From IMG/VR virus record IMGVR_UViG_3300014868_000010, positions 1-24,118 of that record: a DNA stretch of 24,118 nt, one strand, 5' to 3'. The notes under the pieces are model-generated. The model did not search any database, was not told where the DNA came from, and saw nothing but the letters and a program-made list of their open reading frames with translations. A program made the translations under genes and the position numbers. Origin of the DNA: a virus. Positions 6,669-13,208 of this stretch are shown piece by piece. The stretch's first letter is position 1; each line of letters opens with the position of its first letter.

Positions 6669-7027
6669 CCACCGACCTCCTGACCGACTGCATGGAGTGC
6701 GGGGGCCGCTGCCGCTGCCCCCGATGCCACGGGCTCCGCTGGGTGTACGTCACCCCGGCCTACGCCGACCGCTTCGAGCAGCCCGCCCGCCCGGGGCACC
6801 GGGCCGCCCTGCTCAACACCATGTACCCGTGCAAGGACTGCAACGCCGGAGCGTTCTACCGCTGGAGCTCCGGCTGCTTGGAGGCCGACCATGACGCCTT
6901 CAACTGCGACCGCTGCCAGGCTGACCACGAGCGGCCCCGGAGAGGCAACCGGCGGGCCGCCCCTGGGCGACCGCCCCTCCAGGCCGTAGAGGCCGGATAC
7001 CGGGCAGAAGGGCCCGACCATGACTGA
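6665..7027 (+). CDS. Cys-rich zinc-ribbon protein, unknown function, 120 aa
   Basis: ATG 6665 overlaps the loader stop by 4 nt. Three cysteine clusters are visible: a C-x-x-C-x(3)-C-x-C-x-x-C series near residues 9-20, a CKDC at about 56-59 and a CDRC at about 79-82. The repeated C-x-x-C-x-G style of the first cluster resembles DnaJ-type or rubredoxin-like zinc knuckles. The C-terminal 35 residues are Arg/Pro-rich and probably disordered. I do not recognise a family. As the gene directly downstream of the loader it may assist early DNA metabolism, but that is a guess. Confidence 0.65.
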   Translation: MTTDLLTDCMECGGRCRCPRCHGLRWVYVTPAYADRFEQPARPGHRAALLNTMYPCKDCNAGAFYRWSSGCLEADHDAFNCDRCQADHERPRRGNRRAAPGRPPLQAVEAGYRAEGPDHD

Positions 7028-7292
7028 GACGAGGGGGCACTGCAAGGGGTGCGGAGGCCCGGTCCTGTGGGTGCGGACGGAGGCGTCGGGGGCGTGGCTG
7101 TCCCTCGACCCGGAGCCGGTGGGCGAGGGCAACGTGGTGCTCGTGAAGGGCAAGGCCCACGTGCTCACCAAGGCCGAGCTCGCCCCACCGGGCCTGCTCG
7201 ACAGTCTGCTCCCCGGGTCGCCGCCGCCCGGGCCCCGGTACGTGCCCCACCGGGCGACGTGCACCAACTGGCCTGCGAGCAACAAGCGATGA
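7020..7292 (+). CDS. Small zinc-ribbon protein, 90 aa
   Basis: It starts at ATG 7020, overlapping the upstream end by 8 nt. It has CKGCGGPVLWVRT near the N-terminus, then a GAWLSLDPEP...GNVVL strand pair, and ends with HRATC. The C-x-x-C plus H-x-x-x-C arrangement around a small beta sheet is a recurring layout of actinobacteriophage proteins of unknown function. The four ligands could bind one zinc. A Pro/Gly-rich loop lies between the strands and the last ligands. No enzymatic motif is visible. Confidence 0.7.
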   Translation: MTETRGHCKGCGGPVLWVRTEASGAWLSLDPEPVGEGNVVLVKGKAHVLTKAELAPPGLLDSLLPGSPPPGPRYVPHRATCTNWPASNKR

Positions 7293-7477
7293 GGGCCGCC
7301 GACTACTTCGCCGTCGTGACCTCGACCGCCAAGGTGACGACCGGCCCGAACGACGGGCAGGGCATGGCGTACTGCGCCTTCTGCCACGGGCCGATCGCCA
7401 CCGGCACGATCATCCACCGGCTCGTCCCCAAGCGGGGAGGCAGCCACGTCTACGCCCACCAGGGATGCTGGCCGTGA
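7289..7477 (+). CDS. Small zinc-binding protein, 62 aa
   Basis: ATG 7289 overlaps the upstream stop by 4 nt. A CAFCHGP turn at about residues 29-35 is followed by a beta hairpin and an HVYAHQGC ending. The Cys2 plus His/Cys spacing suggests a single treble-clef or LIM-like zinc site. Function is unknown. Its stop overlaps the GTG start of the HNH gene by 4 nt. Confidence 0.7.
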   Translation: MRAADYFAVVTSTAKVTTGPNDGQGMAYCAFCHGPIATGTIIHRLVPKRGGSHVYAHQGCWP

Positions 7478-7794
7478 AGCGCCGCACCCCGCTGAGGGCG
7501 AGCCTGGAGACAGCCCGGGCGTGGGAACGCCGGAGCCGACGAGCTCTGCCTGTCCGCCGCAAGGGCCTCGACCCGGCCCTCGCCAGAGCGTGCTACGTCC
7601 GGGACGGGGGCTGCAAGGTCCGCCCGGAGCTGTACGGCGTGAAGTGCTGGGGCGTCAACGACCCGCACCACGTCCTGCCGAGAGGCCGGGGCGGGCCCGA
7701 CGCCCTCGACAACCTGGTCACGCTCTGCCGGGGCCACCACGACTGGGTGCACGCCCACCCGGAGCTGTCCAAGCCGCTGGGGCTCCTCCGATGA
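7474..7794 (+). CDS. HNH endonuclease, 106 aa
   Basis: GTG 7474 was preferred over ATG 7465 because it overlaps the upstream stop by 4 nt and yields the usual VKRRTPLR start of small phage HNH proteins. The HNH core is clear: DPHHVLPRGRGG with His65-His66, Asn80 in the LDNLVTLC strand, and RGHHDWVH with His88, His89 and His93. Cys47, Cys58 and Cys85 could complete structural zinc binding. The protein would nick or cut double-stranded DNA using a beta-beta-alpha-metal site. Many phages keep an HNH gene next to terminase for packaging; here it lies about 15 kb from terminase on this map, so repair, recombination or homing roles are equally possible. Confidence 0.8.
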   Translation: MKRRTPLRASLETARAWERRSRRALPVRRKGLDPALARACYVRDGGCKVRPELYGVKCWGVNDPHHVLPRGRGGPDALDNLVTLCRGHHDWVHAHPELSKPLGLLR

Positions 7795-7958
7795 CCGCCC
7801 CCGACTTCGACCGGCAGTGCCTCGCCACCACCGATGACACCGAGATTGACGGCGCCATCGAGTTCGGCCACTGGTGCCGCCTGTACGAGGGCCACCTGAC
7901 CGAGGGCATCCCGCACGCCTGCGGGGCCTGCAAGGCCACCTGGGGGATCGAGGAATGA
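7791..7958 (+). CDS. Small zinc-ribbon protein with C-x(4)-GH motif, 55 aa
   Basis: Below the usual size cut-off but convincingly framed: ATG 7791 overlaps the HNH stop by 4 nt and its stop overlaps the next ATG by 4 nt. The visible motif is CRLYEGH followed by H and then CGAC, giving enough ligands for one zinc. A related C-x-x-x-(x)-GH...H pattern occurs in the proteins at 12237 and 21493. Function is unknown. Confidence 0.7.
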   Translation: MTAPDFDRQCLATTDDTEIDGAIEFGHWCRLYEGHLTEGIPHACGACKATWGIEE

Positions 7959-8338
7959 CCGGCCTCCCGATCAGCCACGTGGACCTCCAGGCGACCGTGA
8001 CCGAGGCCCTGCACGTCCTCGGCTGGCGCCACCTCCACGTCCGCCGCTCCATCGGGAAGGGCCGCAAGTGGACTACGGCGACGAACGTGGACGGCTGGCC
8101 TGACCTGTTCTGCTGGCATCCCGTCGCCCGCCGACAGTTGGCCATCGAGCTGAAGGTGCCCCCCGACCGCCTCACCCTCGGCCAGTGGCAGGTGCTCCAC
8201 GACCTCGACGCCGCCGGGGTGGAGACGGCCGTGCTCGACCCGTCAGACCTGACGTGGCTGGGAGCTCTCCTGGCGCCGAAAGGCCCCCGGCTGGAGCTCC
8301 GGATGCTGGAGGCGTTCGCCCCCAAGAACCCGGGCTAA
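7955..8338 (+). CDS. VRR-NUC-type (PD-(D/E)XK) nuclease, 127 aa
   Basis: The protein has the compact PD-(D/E)XK layout of VRR-NUC nucleases. GWPDLFCW carries Asp50, the IELKV strand carries Glu65 and Lys67, and a GQWQVLHDLDAAG helix with Gln78 follows, then a strand with Val/Leu-Asp. Such stand-alone nucleases act on branched DNA and are often next to helicases or recombination genes. Length fits the single-domain family. The ATG at 7955 overlaps the upstream stop by 4 nt. It is the last gene before a small promoter-like gap at 8339-8357. An SF2 helicase lies 2 kb downstream and may be its partner, by analogy with phage replication modules. Confidence 0.8.
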   Translation: MTGLPISHVDLQATVTEALHVLGWRHLHVRRSIGKGRKWTTATNVDGWPDLFCWHPVARRQLAIELKVPPDRLTLGQWQVLHDLDAAGVETAVLDPSDLTWLGALLAPKGPRLELRMLEAFAPKNPG

Positions 8339-8350
8339 CCGGGCTATGGT
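8334..8350 (+). promoter_or_regulatory. Candidate leaderless promoter with degenerate operator half-site
   Basis: CTAACC at 8335-8340 matches the left half of the repeated palindrome, but the right half is lost. TATGGT at 8345-8350 is a -10-like hexamer 7 nt before ATG 8358. There is no Shine-Dalgarno for either ATG 8346 or 8358. Confidence 0.35.
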
Positions 8351-8357
8351 CAGACGC

Positions 8358-8762
8358 ATGGCAGTCATCAACAACTTGGGGCTGGGCGACCTCGATGGTG
8401 AGGCGTTCACCCACACGACCATCAAGCTGACCAACGCCGGGGACGGCCTGTCCGACTCGATGCGAGTCGAGCCGTGCTGGCTCAAGACGGGCGACGAGGT
8501 ATTCGTCATCGTGAAGGCCCACGTGAGCCAGGTGACCGGCAAGCCGTGGGTCGGCAAGGGCGGAGAGACGGGCCTGGAGCGCATCGTGACCTTGAAGGCG
8601 GAGGCCGCCGGGCTCGCCGCCGAGGACCTGGTCGGCCCGGTCATCGCCGAGATGCAGGTGCGGCTGCGAGAGCTCCGAGACGCCGAGGCCGGTCAGGGGA
8701 GCCTGGCGGACCGGATGGGCGACAACGTCACCCCCGTCAAGCCCGAGGAGGGCAGCGAATGA
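8358..8762 (+). CDS. Unknown protein, beta-rich N-terminus and helical C-terminus, 134 aa
   Basis: The start at 8358 fits a transcript that begins at the ATG; an in-frame ATG at 8346 would add four residues but would lie inside the -10 hexamer. Residues about 1-75 are predicted strands with a TGDEVFVIVKAHVSQVTGKPWVG stretch typical of a small barrel; a long helix (about 80-115) follows, then a short acidic tail. One cysteine only, so no zinc site. I recognise no family. The next gene overlaps the stop by 4 nt, so the two are a transcription unit. Confidence 0.65.
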   Translation: MAVINNLGLGDLDGEAFTHTTIKLTNAGDGLSDSMRVEPCWLKTGDEVFVIVKAHVSQVTGKPWVGKGGETGLERIVTLKAEAAGLAAEDLVGPVIAEMQVRLRELRDAEAGQGSLADRMGDNVTPVKPEEGSE

Positions 8763-9058
8763 GCCAGCGCCAGACCAAGACTCGGAACCCGTCGGTGCAG
8801 ACCGTCAACGTCGCCGAGGCCATCGCCGAGCGGGGAGGGTCCGAGGGGCTGCTCGACGCCCTGGCCGACCTCGCCCCGCAGATCGACACGGCCAACAGCG
8901 AGCTCCAGCTGCTCTACGACCGGCGCCTGGCGCTGTGGCGTGAGGGTCGGGAGAGGGCCATCACCCACAAGGTGCTGGCAGCCGCCTCGGGCGTGACGGA
9001 CGCCCTCGTCGTGCAGACCTTGAAGCGTGCCGACAAGGCATTGGCCGCAACGGGGTAG
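8759..9058 (+). CDS. Small helix-turn-helix-like protein, 99 aa
   Basis: ATG 8759 overlaps the upstream stop by 4 nt. The protein is entirely helical. Residues about 64-95 read as a helix-turn-helix: an ITHKVLAAASGVTDALVVQTL segment with the alanine-alanine-x-glycine-val turn expected between the helices. The middle part (LLDALADLAPQIDTANSELQLLYDRRLALWREG) is a likely coiled coil for dimerisation. This makes it a possible DNA-binding regulator and one of the few candidates in the window for binding the repeated palindrome, though nothing shows that directly. Its TAG stop is part of the TAGACG hexamer of promoter copy B. Confidence 0.6.
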   Translation: MSQRQTKTRNPSVQTVNVAEAIAERGGSEGLLDALADLAPQIDTANSELQLLYDRRLALWREGRERAITHKVLAAASGVTDALVVQTLKRADKALAATG

Positions 9059-9085
9059 ACGGGCTAACCCGGGTTAGTCTATGCT
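9056..9085 (+). promoter_or_regulatory. Promoter with palindromic operator, copy B
   Basis: The perfect palindrome CTAACCCGGGTTAG is at 9064-9077, overlapping TAGTCT at 9075-9080. TAGACG at 9056-9061 contains the upstream stop codon but is only 13 nt away, against 17-18 nt in the other copies. TATGCT at 9080-9085 is an alternative -10. The unit downstream starts at 9129 with a Shine-Dalgarno. Confidence 0.55.
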
Positions 9086-9128
9086 GGGGGCTCCCAACCA
9101 AGCACCACGCCCAAGGAGGCACCCAGTC

Positions 9129-9305
9129 ATGACCCGCACCGATTCAGCCCTCGCCCAGCGCCTGCTCAACGCAGTCGGTATCTGCACCATCGACATCAGC
9201 ACCGTTCCCGGCCAGCCCGCCCGCTCGCTGTGGGCCAAGTCCGGCGCCCGCTGGGACAACCTCGATCAGGTCTACGAGACGCTGACCGTCGCCTGCGGGT
9301 CATGA
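9129..9305 (+). CDS. Small unknown protein, first gene of an operon, 58 aa
   Basis: I chose ATG 9129 because AAGGAGG lies at about 9112-9118, a proper distance upstream, while the in-frame ATG 9081 touches the -10 hexamer. The peptide is an N-terminal helix (ALAQRLLNAVGICTIDIS), two short strands and a C-terminal helix. One or two cysteines, no zinc pattern. The next gene overlaps the stop by 4 nt. It leads the unit that contains the helicase. Confidence 0.6.
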   Translation: MTRTDSALAQRLLNAVGICTIDISTVPGQPARSLWAKSGARWDNLDQVYETLTVACGS

Positions 9306-9712
9306 CCGACCTGTGGGTTCCCCGGGAGGTCGTCGCCGACCCGGAACGCCGCCAGGGCGACTGCTTCGCCGCCGCCGCCAAGCTCGTGCTCAGCGACCCG
9401 TCGTTCACCCTCGTGCACGCCAAGGTAACCACCCCCGACAGGGAGACGCCCAGGCGCCCCGACCAGCCCCGTCCCGGGGAGCGCCACGACCACGCCTGGG
9501 CCGAGAAGCGGGCCCCCGTGCGGCTGGAGGACGGCAAGATGCGCAACACCGTCGTTTGCGTGGACCTGTCCTCCGGCCGCCACGTGGCCGCCCCCCGGGA
9601 GCTCTACTACCGGCTCGGCAAGATCGGCAAGACGTTCCGGTACTCGATGGCCCAGGTGCACCAGCTGGTGACCGAGCACGAGCACTGGGGCCCGTGGAGG
9701 GAGCTCCCGTGA
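9302..9712 (+). CDS. Candidate papain/NlpC-like fold protein with Cys-His-Asp triad, 136 aa
   Basis: ATG 9302 overlaps the upstream stop by 4 nt. The arrangement GDCFAAAAKLVL with Cys21 at the start of a helix, HDHAWAE with His64 on a strand, and VVCVDLS with Asp88 on the next strand is the order and type of the papain-like and transglutaminase-like superfamily. A further ELYYRLGKI helix follows. Length is near the minimum for that fold. If active it could be a peptidase, amidase or acyltransferase inside the cell; there is no signal peptide, so it is not an exported lysin. No family was recognised with certainty. Confidence 0.4.
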   Translation: MTDLWVPREVVADPERRQGDCFAAAAKLVLSDPSFTLVHAKVTTPDRETPRRPDQPRPGERHDHAWAEKRAPVRLEDGKMRNTVVCVDLSSGRHVAAPRELYYRLGKIGKTFRYSMAQVHQLVTEHEHWGPWRELP

Positions 9713-10071
9713 CCGACCGCCCGAAGCTCCGCCGCCTCACCGAGGCCCACGGGGAGGACCCGCTCGACTCGACGTGGGAGGTCATCCTCCCGTGGGACGT
9801 CATCGGCTGCGTCTCCGCTCCCCGAGACGGGACGGCCGACAAGCCCCGGGAGTGGGCGTGCTGGTCGTACCGGCCCGACCCTGACGACCCGGTAGACGCC
9901 CTCGCCGACGACGCAGAGCTCGCCGACCTCGGCACCAGCCCGGCCGAGATGGACGACCCGGAGATGGCCGCCCGCATCAGGGCTGGCCGGGCCCGCTTCC
10001 TGTTCGGGGGCTTCACGACCCGCCGGGCCGCCGTCACGTACCTCGTCGCCCACGAGCTCGGCATCACGTGA
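9709..10071 (+). CDS. Unknown acidic protein, 120 aa
   Basis: GTG 9709 overlaps the upstream stop by 4 nt. The first half contains short strands (WEVILPWDVIGCVS; WACWSYRPD), then a strongly acidic stretch rich in Asp, and a C-terminal helix pair including RARFLFGGFTTRRAAVTYLV. No motif recognised. The negative charge could reflect a DNA-mimic or protein-interaction role, which is speculation. The following gene overlaps by 4 nt. Confidence 0.65.
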   Translation: MTDRPKLRRLTEAHGEDPLDSTWEVILPWDVIGCVSAPRDGTADKPREWACWSYRPDPDDPVDALADDAELADLGTSPAEMDDPEMAARIRAGRARFLFGGFTTRRAAVTYLVAHELGIT

Positions 10072-10256
10072 GCCTCACTCACGGCGTGGCCCTCGTCTGC
10101 AACCTGTGTGGCGCCACGACGCCGTTTACCGTCTACGACGGCGTGCGCCAGAGGACCAACGCCGTCCACCTTGCCCGGGCTGTCGCCGAGAGCAAAGGCT
10201 GGAAGGCCAACCCCGTCGCCGACATCTGCTCCGTCTGCACGGAGGCTCGGCGATGA
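10068..10256 (+). CDS. Small zinc-ribbon protein, 62 aa
   Basis: GTG 10068 overlaps the upstream stop by 4 nt. CNLCG near the N-terminus and CSVC near the C-terminus, separated by a strand and helix, form a classic two-knuckle zinc ribbon. Such small ribbons next to helicases can be DNA-binding cofactors; no direct evidence here. The next gene, the helicase, overlaps the stop by 4 nt. Confidence 0.7.
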   Translation: MSLTHGVALVCNLCGATTPFTVYDGVRQRTNAVHLARAVAESKGWKANPVADICSVCTEARR

Positions 10257-11971
10257 CCCGGCTGGCGCTCCGCCCGTACCAGGAGGAGGCCCTTGACGCC
10301 GTAGCCAAGGCGGAGGCTGAGGGCTGCCGCCGACAGCTCCTCGTGGCCGCCACCGGCCTCGGCAAGACGGTCATCTTCGCCCACCTCGCCGAACGACGGC
10401 AAGGCCGAGCTCTCATCATCGCCCACCGGGACGAGCTCGTGTCGCAGGCCGCCGCCAAGGTCGCCGCCCAGTGGCCTGAGCTCGGCATCACCCCCGCCTG
10501 CGCCCAGCTTCTCGCCGACGCCAAGGAGCCCGAGGTCCGTCTGATGGCCGCCTCCGCCCAGGTGCGCCGGGGAGGCATCGGCATCGTCAAGGCGGAGGCC
10601 GACGACACCGACGCCCAGGTGGTGGTCGCCTCCATCCAGACTCTGGCGAGGGCCCGCAGGAGGGACCGCCTCGCCGCCTCTCCGCCCTTCGACCTCGTGG
10701 TCGTGGACGAGGCCCACCACGCCGCCGCCGACAGCTACGGAGCGGCCCTCGCCGCCGTCCGAGCCGGGGAGCCCGACGGGCCCCTCCTCATCGGCGTGAC
10801 CGCCACCCCCGACCGGGGCGACGGCAAGGGCCTGGACGACCTGTTCGACCAGATCGTGGCGTCCTTCGACATCCTGTGGGGCATCCGAGCCGGGTACCTG
10901 TGCGACGTCCGAGGGCTCCGCATCGTGGTCGAGCACCTCGACCTGTCGGGCGTGAAGGTCCGCCGGGGCGACTACGACCAAGGCCAGGCCGGTCAGGCGA
11001 TGGAGGACGCCGGAGCCCCCGAGCAGATCGTTCGGGCTTGGCTCGAGCACGCCCCCGGGAGACGGACTCTCGTGTTCACGCCGACCGTCGCCCTCGCCCA
11101 TCAGGTGGCGGACGAGTTCAACCTGTCCGGGGTGCACGCCCAGGCCATCGACGCCTCAACGCCGCTGGGCGACCGCCGCCGAGCTCTCGCCGCCTACGCC
11201 ACGGGCGAGATCGAGGTGCTGGCCAACTGCGGTGTCCTCACGGAGGGCTACGACGAGCCCCGCACCGACTGCATCGTGGTCGCCCGCCCCACCAAGAGTC
11301 GGGCCCTCTACGCCCAGATGATCGGCCGGGGCACCCGCAAGCACCCCGACAAGGGCGACCTCCTCGTGCTCGACACGGTGGGCGCCACCCGCATGCACAG
11401 CCTCGTCACCGTCCCGTCGCTGATGGGCCTCGGGGAGACGGAGTGGGCCGGGCTGATGGAGACGGGCTCGGGCCTCCTGTCGCAGGTCATGCAGGACCAC
11501 GACGACGAGCTCGTGCGTCTCGGCCGCCTCAGGGCGGAGGAGGCAGACCTGTTCCGCCAGCTCACGTCCAGCGCCGTGCGGATCGCCTGGGCGCCCGTGG
11601 ACAGCCCCGAGCCGGGCCTCCGCCGGTATGCCCGCCCGATGGGCCCGGGGGAGCCGACCGTCATCCTCGCCCAGCGTGCCGAGGGGGACGTGTGGACGGC
11701 CGGGCTGCTCTGGCCCGACGGCCGCAAGGAGGCGCTGATGGCCCTCCAGCCCCTGGCCGCCTGCCAGGGCGTGGCCGAGGACTTCGTGCGAGCCGGGCGC
11801 TCCGTCGTGCTGACCCTGGCCGACGCCCCGTGGCGGGCCCGGGCCGCCTCAGCGAAGCAGAAGGGCTACGCCCGAGCCCTGGGCGTGGAGGTGCCGAAGG
11901 GCGTGACGGCCGGGGAGCTCTCCGACCTGATCGCCGCCGCACAGCTCCGCAACGGAGAGGTGAGCCAATGA
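10253..11971 (+). CDS. SF2 DEAD/DEAH-box helicase, 572 aa
   Basis: An ATP-driven DNA helicase of superfamily 2. Motifs in order: an RPYQEEAL Q-like motif at 7-14, Walker A ATGLGKT at 33-39, DEAH at 152-155, GVTATPD (motif III) from about 181, and QMIGRGTRKHPDK (motif VI) from about 355. The C-terminal 150 residues after the core are unassigned; the last 40 or so (AKQKGYARALG...) resemble a small helical DNA-binding domain found at the end of some phage helicases. The family (UvsW/RecG/RadD-like) remodels branched DNA. With the VRR-NUC and Sak4-like proteins it would serve recombination-dependent replication. The ATG at 10253 overlaps the zinc-ribbon gene by 4 nt. Confidence 0.88.
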   Translation: MTRLALRPYQEEALDAVAKAEAEGCRRQLLVAATGLGKTVIFAHLAERRQGRALIIAHRDELVSQAAAKVAAQWPELGITPACAQLLADAKEPEVRLMAASAQVRRGGIGIVKAEADDTDAQVVVASIQTLARARRRDRLAASPPFDLVVVDEAHHAAADSYGAALAAVRAGEPDGPLLIGVTATPDRGDGKGLDDLFDQIVASFDILWGIRAGYLCDVRGLRIVVEHLDLSGVKVRRGDYDQGQAGQAMEDAGAPEQIVRAWLEHAPGRRTLVFTPTVALAHQVADEFNLSGVHAQAIDASTPLGDRRRALAAYATGEIEVLANCGVLTEGYDEPRTDCIVVARPTKSRALYAQMIGRGTRKHPDKGDLLVLDTVGATRMHSLVTVPSLMGLGETEWAGLMETGSGLLSQVMQDHDDELVRLGRLRAEEADLFRQLTSSAVRIAWAPVDSPEPGLRRYARPMGPGEPTVILAQRAEGDVWTAGLLWPDGRKEALMALQPLAACQGVAEDFVRAGRSVVLTLADAPWRARAASAKQKGYARALGVEVPKGVTAGELSDLIAAAQLRNGEVSQ

Positions 11972-12240
11972 GCCTCGACGTGGGAGGCCTGTACTCAGGC
12001 GTGGTCCTCACCGACGCCGCCGACATCGTGGAGGGCCTGCTGGCGCCCGACGTGACCCCCGACCGCATCAGCGACCTCCTGGAGCACGCCGCCGACGACG
12101 CCGACCGAGCCCACGCCGTCATGTTCTACCTGGTGCTCCGCTGCCGAGGCATCCCCTATGGCCACCCCATCGCTGACGGCCTGACGGCCCCCCACGTCCA
12201 CGGGGCCCAACTGATCCTCCCCCCGGGGGTGCAGACGTGA
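11968..12240 (+). CDS. Small helical protein of unknown function, 90 aa
   Basis: ATG 11968 overlaps the helicase stop by 4 nt and is preceded by GGAGAGGTGAG. The sequence is mainly helical (ADIVEGLLAP; RISDLLEHAADDADRAHAVMFYLVLRC) with a His-rich C-terminus (HPIADGLTAPHVHGAQ). No motif recognised. Its stop overlaps the next gene's GTG. Confidence 0.65.
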   Translation: MSLDVGGLYSGVVLTDAADIVEGLLAPDVTPDRISDLLEHAADDADRAHAVMFYLVLRCRGIPYGHPIADGLTAPHVHGAQLILPPGVQT

Positions 12241-12428
12241 CCTGCCCGGCCCAGTGGCGGACGTTCGCCATCCACGACTGCAAGCGCAAGGAGGGGCACG
12301 CCGGGTTCCACCTATGCCCCTGTGGGTCGGCCTGCGCCCACGCCGACCTCGGCAAGTACAGCCTGAGTGAGGCTGGCCGGGTGGGCGACCTCCGGTACGT
12401 CCGGTACAGCCCGCCGCCCCCCGCATAG
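12237..12428 (+). CDS. Small Cys/His-rich protein with CKRKEGHAGFH motif, 63 aa
   Basis: GTG 12237 overlaps the upstream stop by 4 nt. The motif C-K-R-K-x-GH-x-G-x-H followed by CPCGSAC is a zinc-ligand pattern widespread in actinobacterial small proteins and shared in style with 7791 and 21493 here. The TAG stop at 12426 is also the start of the TAGGCT hexamer before the ParB-like gene. Confidence 0.65.
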   Translation: MTCPAQWRTFAIHDCKRKEGHAGFHLCPCGSACAHADLGKYSLSEAGRVGDLRYVRYSPPPPA

Positions 12429-12431
12429 GCT
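12426..12431 (+). promoter_or_regulatory. Candidate -10 (TAGGCT) of the leaderless hypermodification operon promoter
   Basis: TAGGCT starts with the stop codon of the upstream gene and is followed by 6 nt and ATG 12438. No Shine-Dalgarno is present. This would be the promoter of the ParB-to-kinase unit. Confidence 0.45.
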
Positions 12432-12437
12432 CGCCCC

Positions 12438-13208
12438 ATGCCTGCCTCCAAGAGCCCCGCCGTCCCCGGTCAACGCCGCCTGGAGTACCTGCCGCTCCGC
12501 CAGATCATGAGCGCCCCCCGGAACCCCAACGGCCACGACCTGCCCGCCATCGCCGCCTCCATCCGCCGGCACGGCTTCGTGGAGCCGGTGGTGGTGGACG
12601 AGCGGACCGGGTTCCTCGTGGGAGGCCACGGCCGCCTGGAGGTGCTCGCCGAGATGCGAGACGCCGGAGAGCAGCCCCCCGAGGGCATCGTGGAGCAGGA
12701 GCGAGCCGAGAACGACGTGGCCGCCGAGCCGGAGTGGCTGGCGCCGACCATCCTGGGCTGGGCGTCCCGCTCAGACGCCGAGGCCGAGGCGCTTCTGCTC
12801 GCCATGATGAAGCTCCCCAAGACGGCCGTCGCCTCGATGGACCTCCTCGCCACGATGCTGGACGAGCTCTCGCAGGGCACCGAGCTCGCCCTCGCCGGGA
12901 CCGGGTACAGCCCCGACGACCTCGATGACATCTTGGCTGGCCTGTCCGAGAGCGCACCCCTGACCGAGCTGGAGTACGGGGACAGTCGCAAGAGCGCCTA
13001 CCCCGAGCCGTCGTACGGGGAACGCACCGACAACTACCGCAACAAGCAGGTGCGGGCGATGGTGTTCGACTACCCGCTGGACGATTACGCCCTGGTCGCC
13101 GAGATGGCCGCCCGGGCCCGGGGCGCCTTCGGTGTGCAGTCCAACGCCGAGCTGTTCCAGCGGATGCTGGAGGCGTGGTGCATGCAGAACCCCGAGACGC
13201 CCGCATGA
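12438..13208 (+). CDS. ParB-like nuclease-domain protein, 256 aa
   Basis: The N-terminal 75 residues carry the ParB/sulfiredoxin-like domain: a YLPLRQI strand, NPNGHD, then LPAIAASIRRHGFVEPVVVD and the VGGHGRLEVL motif at 61-70, which is the ParB phosphate-binding box with Gly replacing the usual second basic residue. A helical region follows, and the C-terminal 90 residues are alpha/beta without known motif. Phage ParB-like proteins of this kind occur beside DNA modification genes and are thought to bind or nick DNA or use CTP/ATP. It starts the predicted hypermodification operon and overlaps the dioxygenase gene by 4 nt. Start ATG 12438 has no Shine-Dalgarno, consistent with leaderless initiation. 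Confidence 0.75.
   Translation: MPASKSPAVPGQRRLEYLPLRQIMSAPRNPNGHDLPAIAASIRRHGFVEPVVVDERTGFLVGGHGRLEVLAEMRDAGEQPPEGIVEQERAENDVAAEPEWLAPTILGWASRSDAEAEALLLAMMKLPKTAVASMDLLATMLDELSQGTELALAGTGYSPDDLDDILAGLSESAPLTELEYGDSRKSAYPEPSYGERTDNYRNKQVRAMVFDYPLDDYALVAEMAARARGAFGVQSNAELFQRMLEAWCMQNPETPA

Noticed and set aside
10133-11137. 334-residue minus-strand frame over the helicase
   Set aside because: All SF2 motifs are on the + strand; the minus frame is Gly/Val/His-rich without any motif.
10876-11967. Long upstream extension of the frame ending at 12240
   Set aside because: It lies in another frame over the helicase and is Arg/Gly/Pro-rich; the real start is ATG 11968 with a 4-nt overlap.
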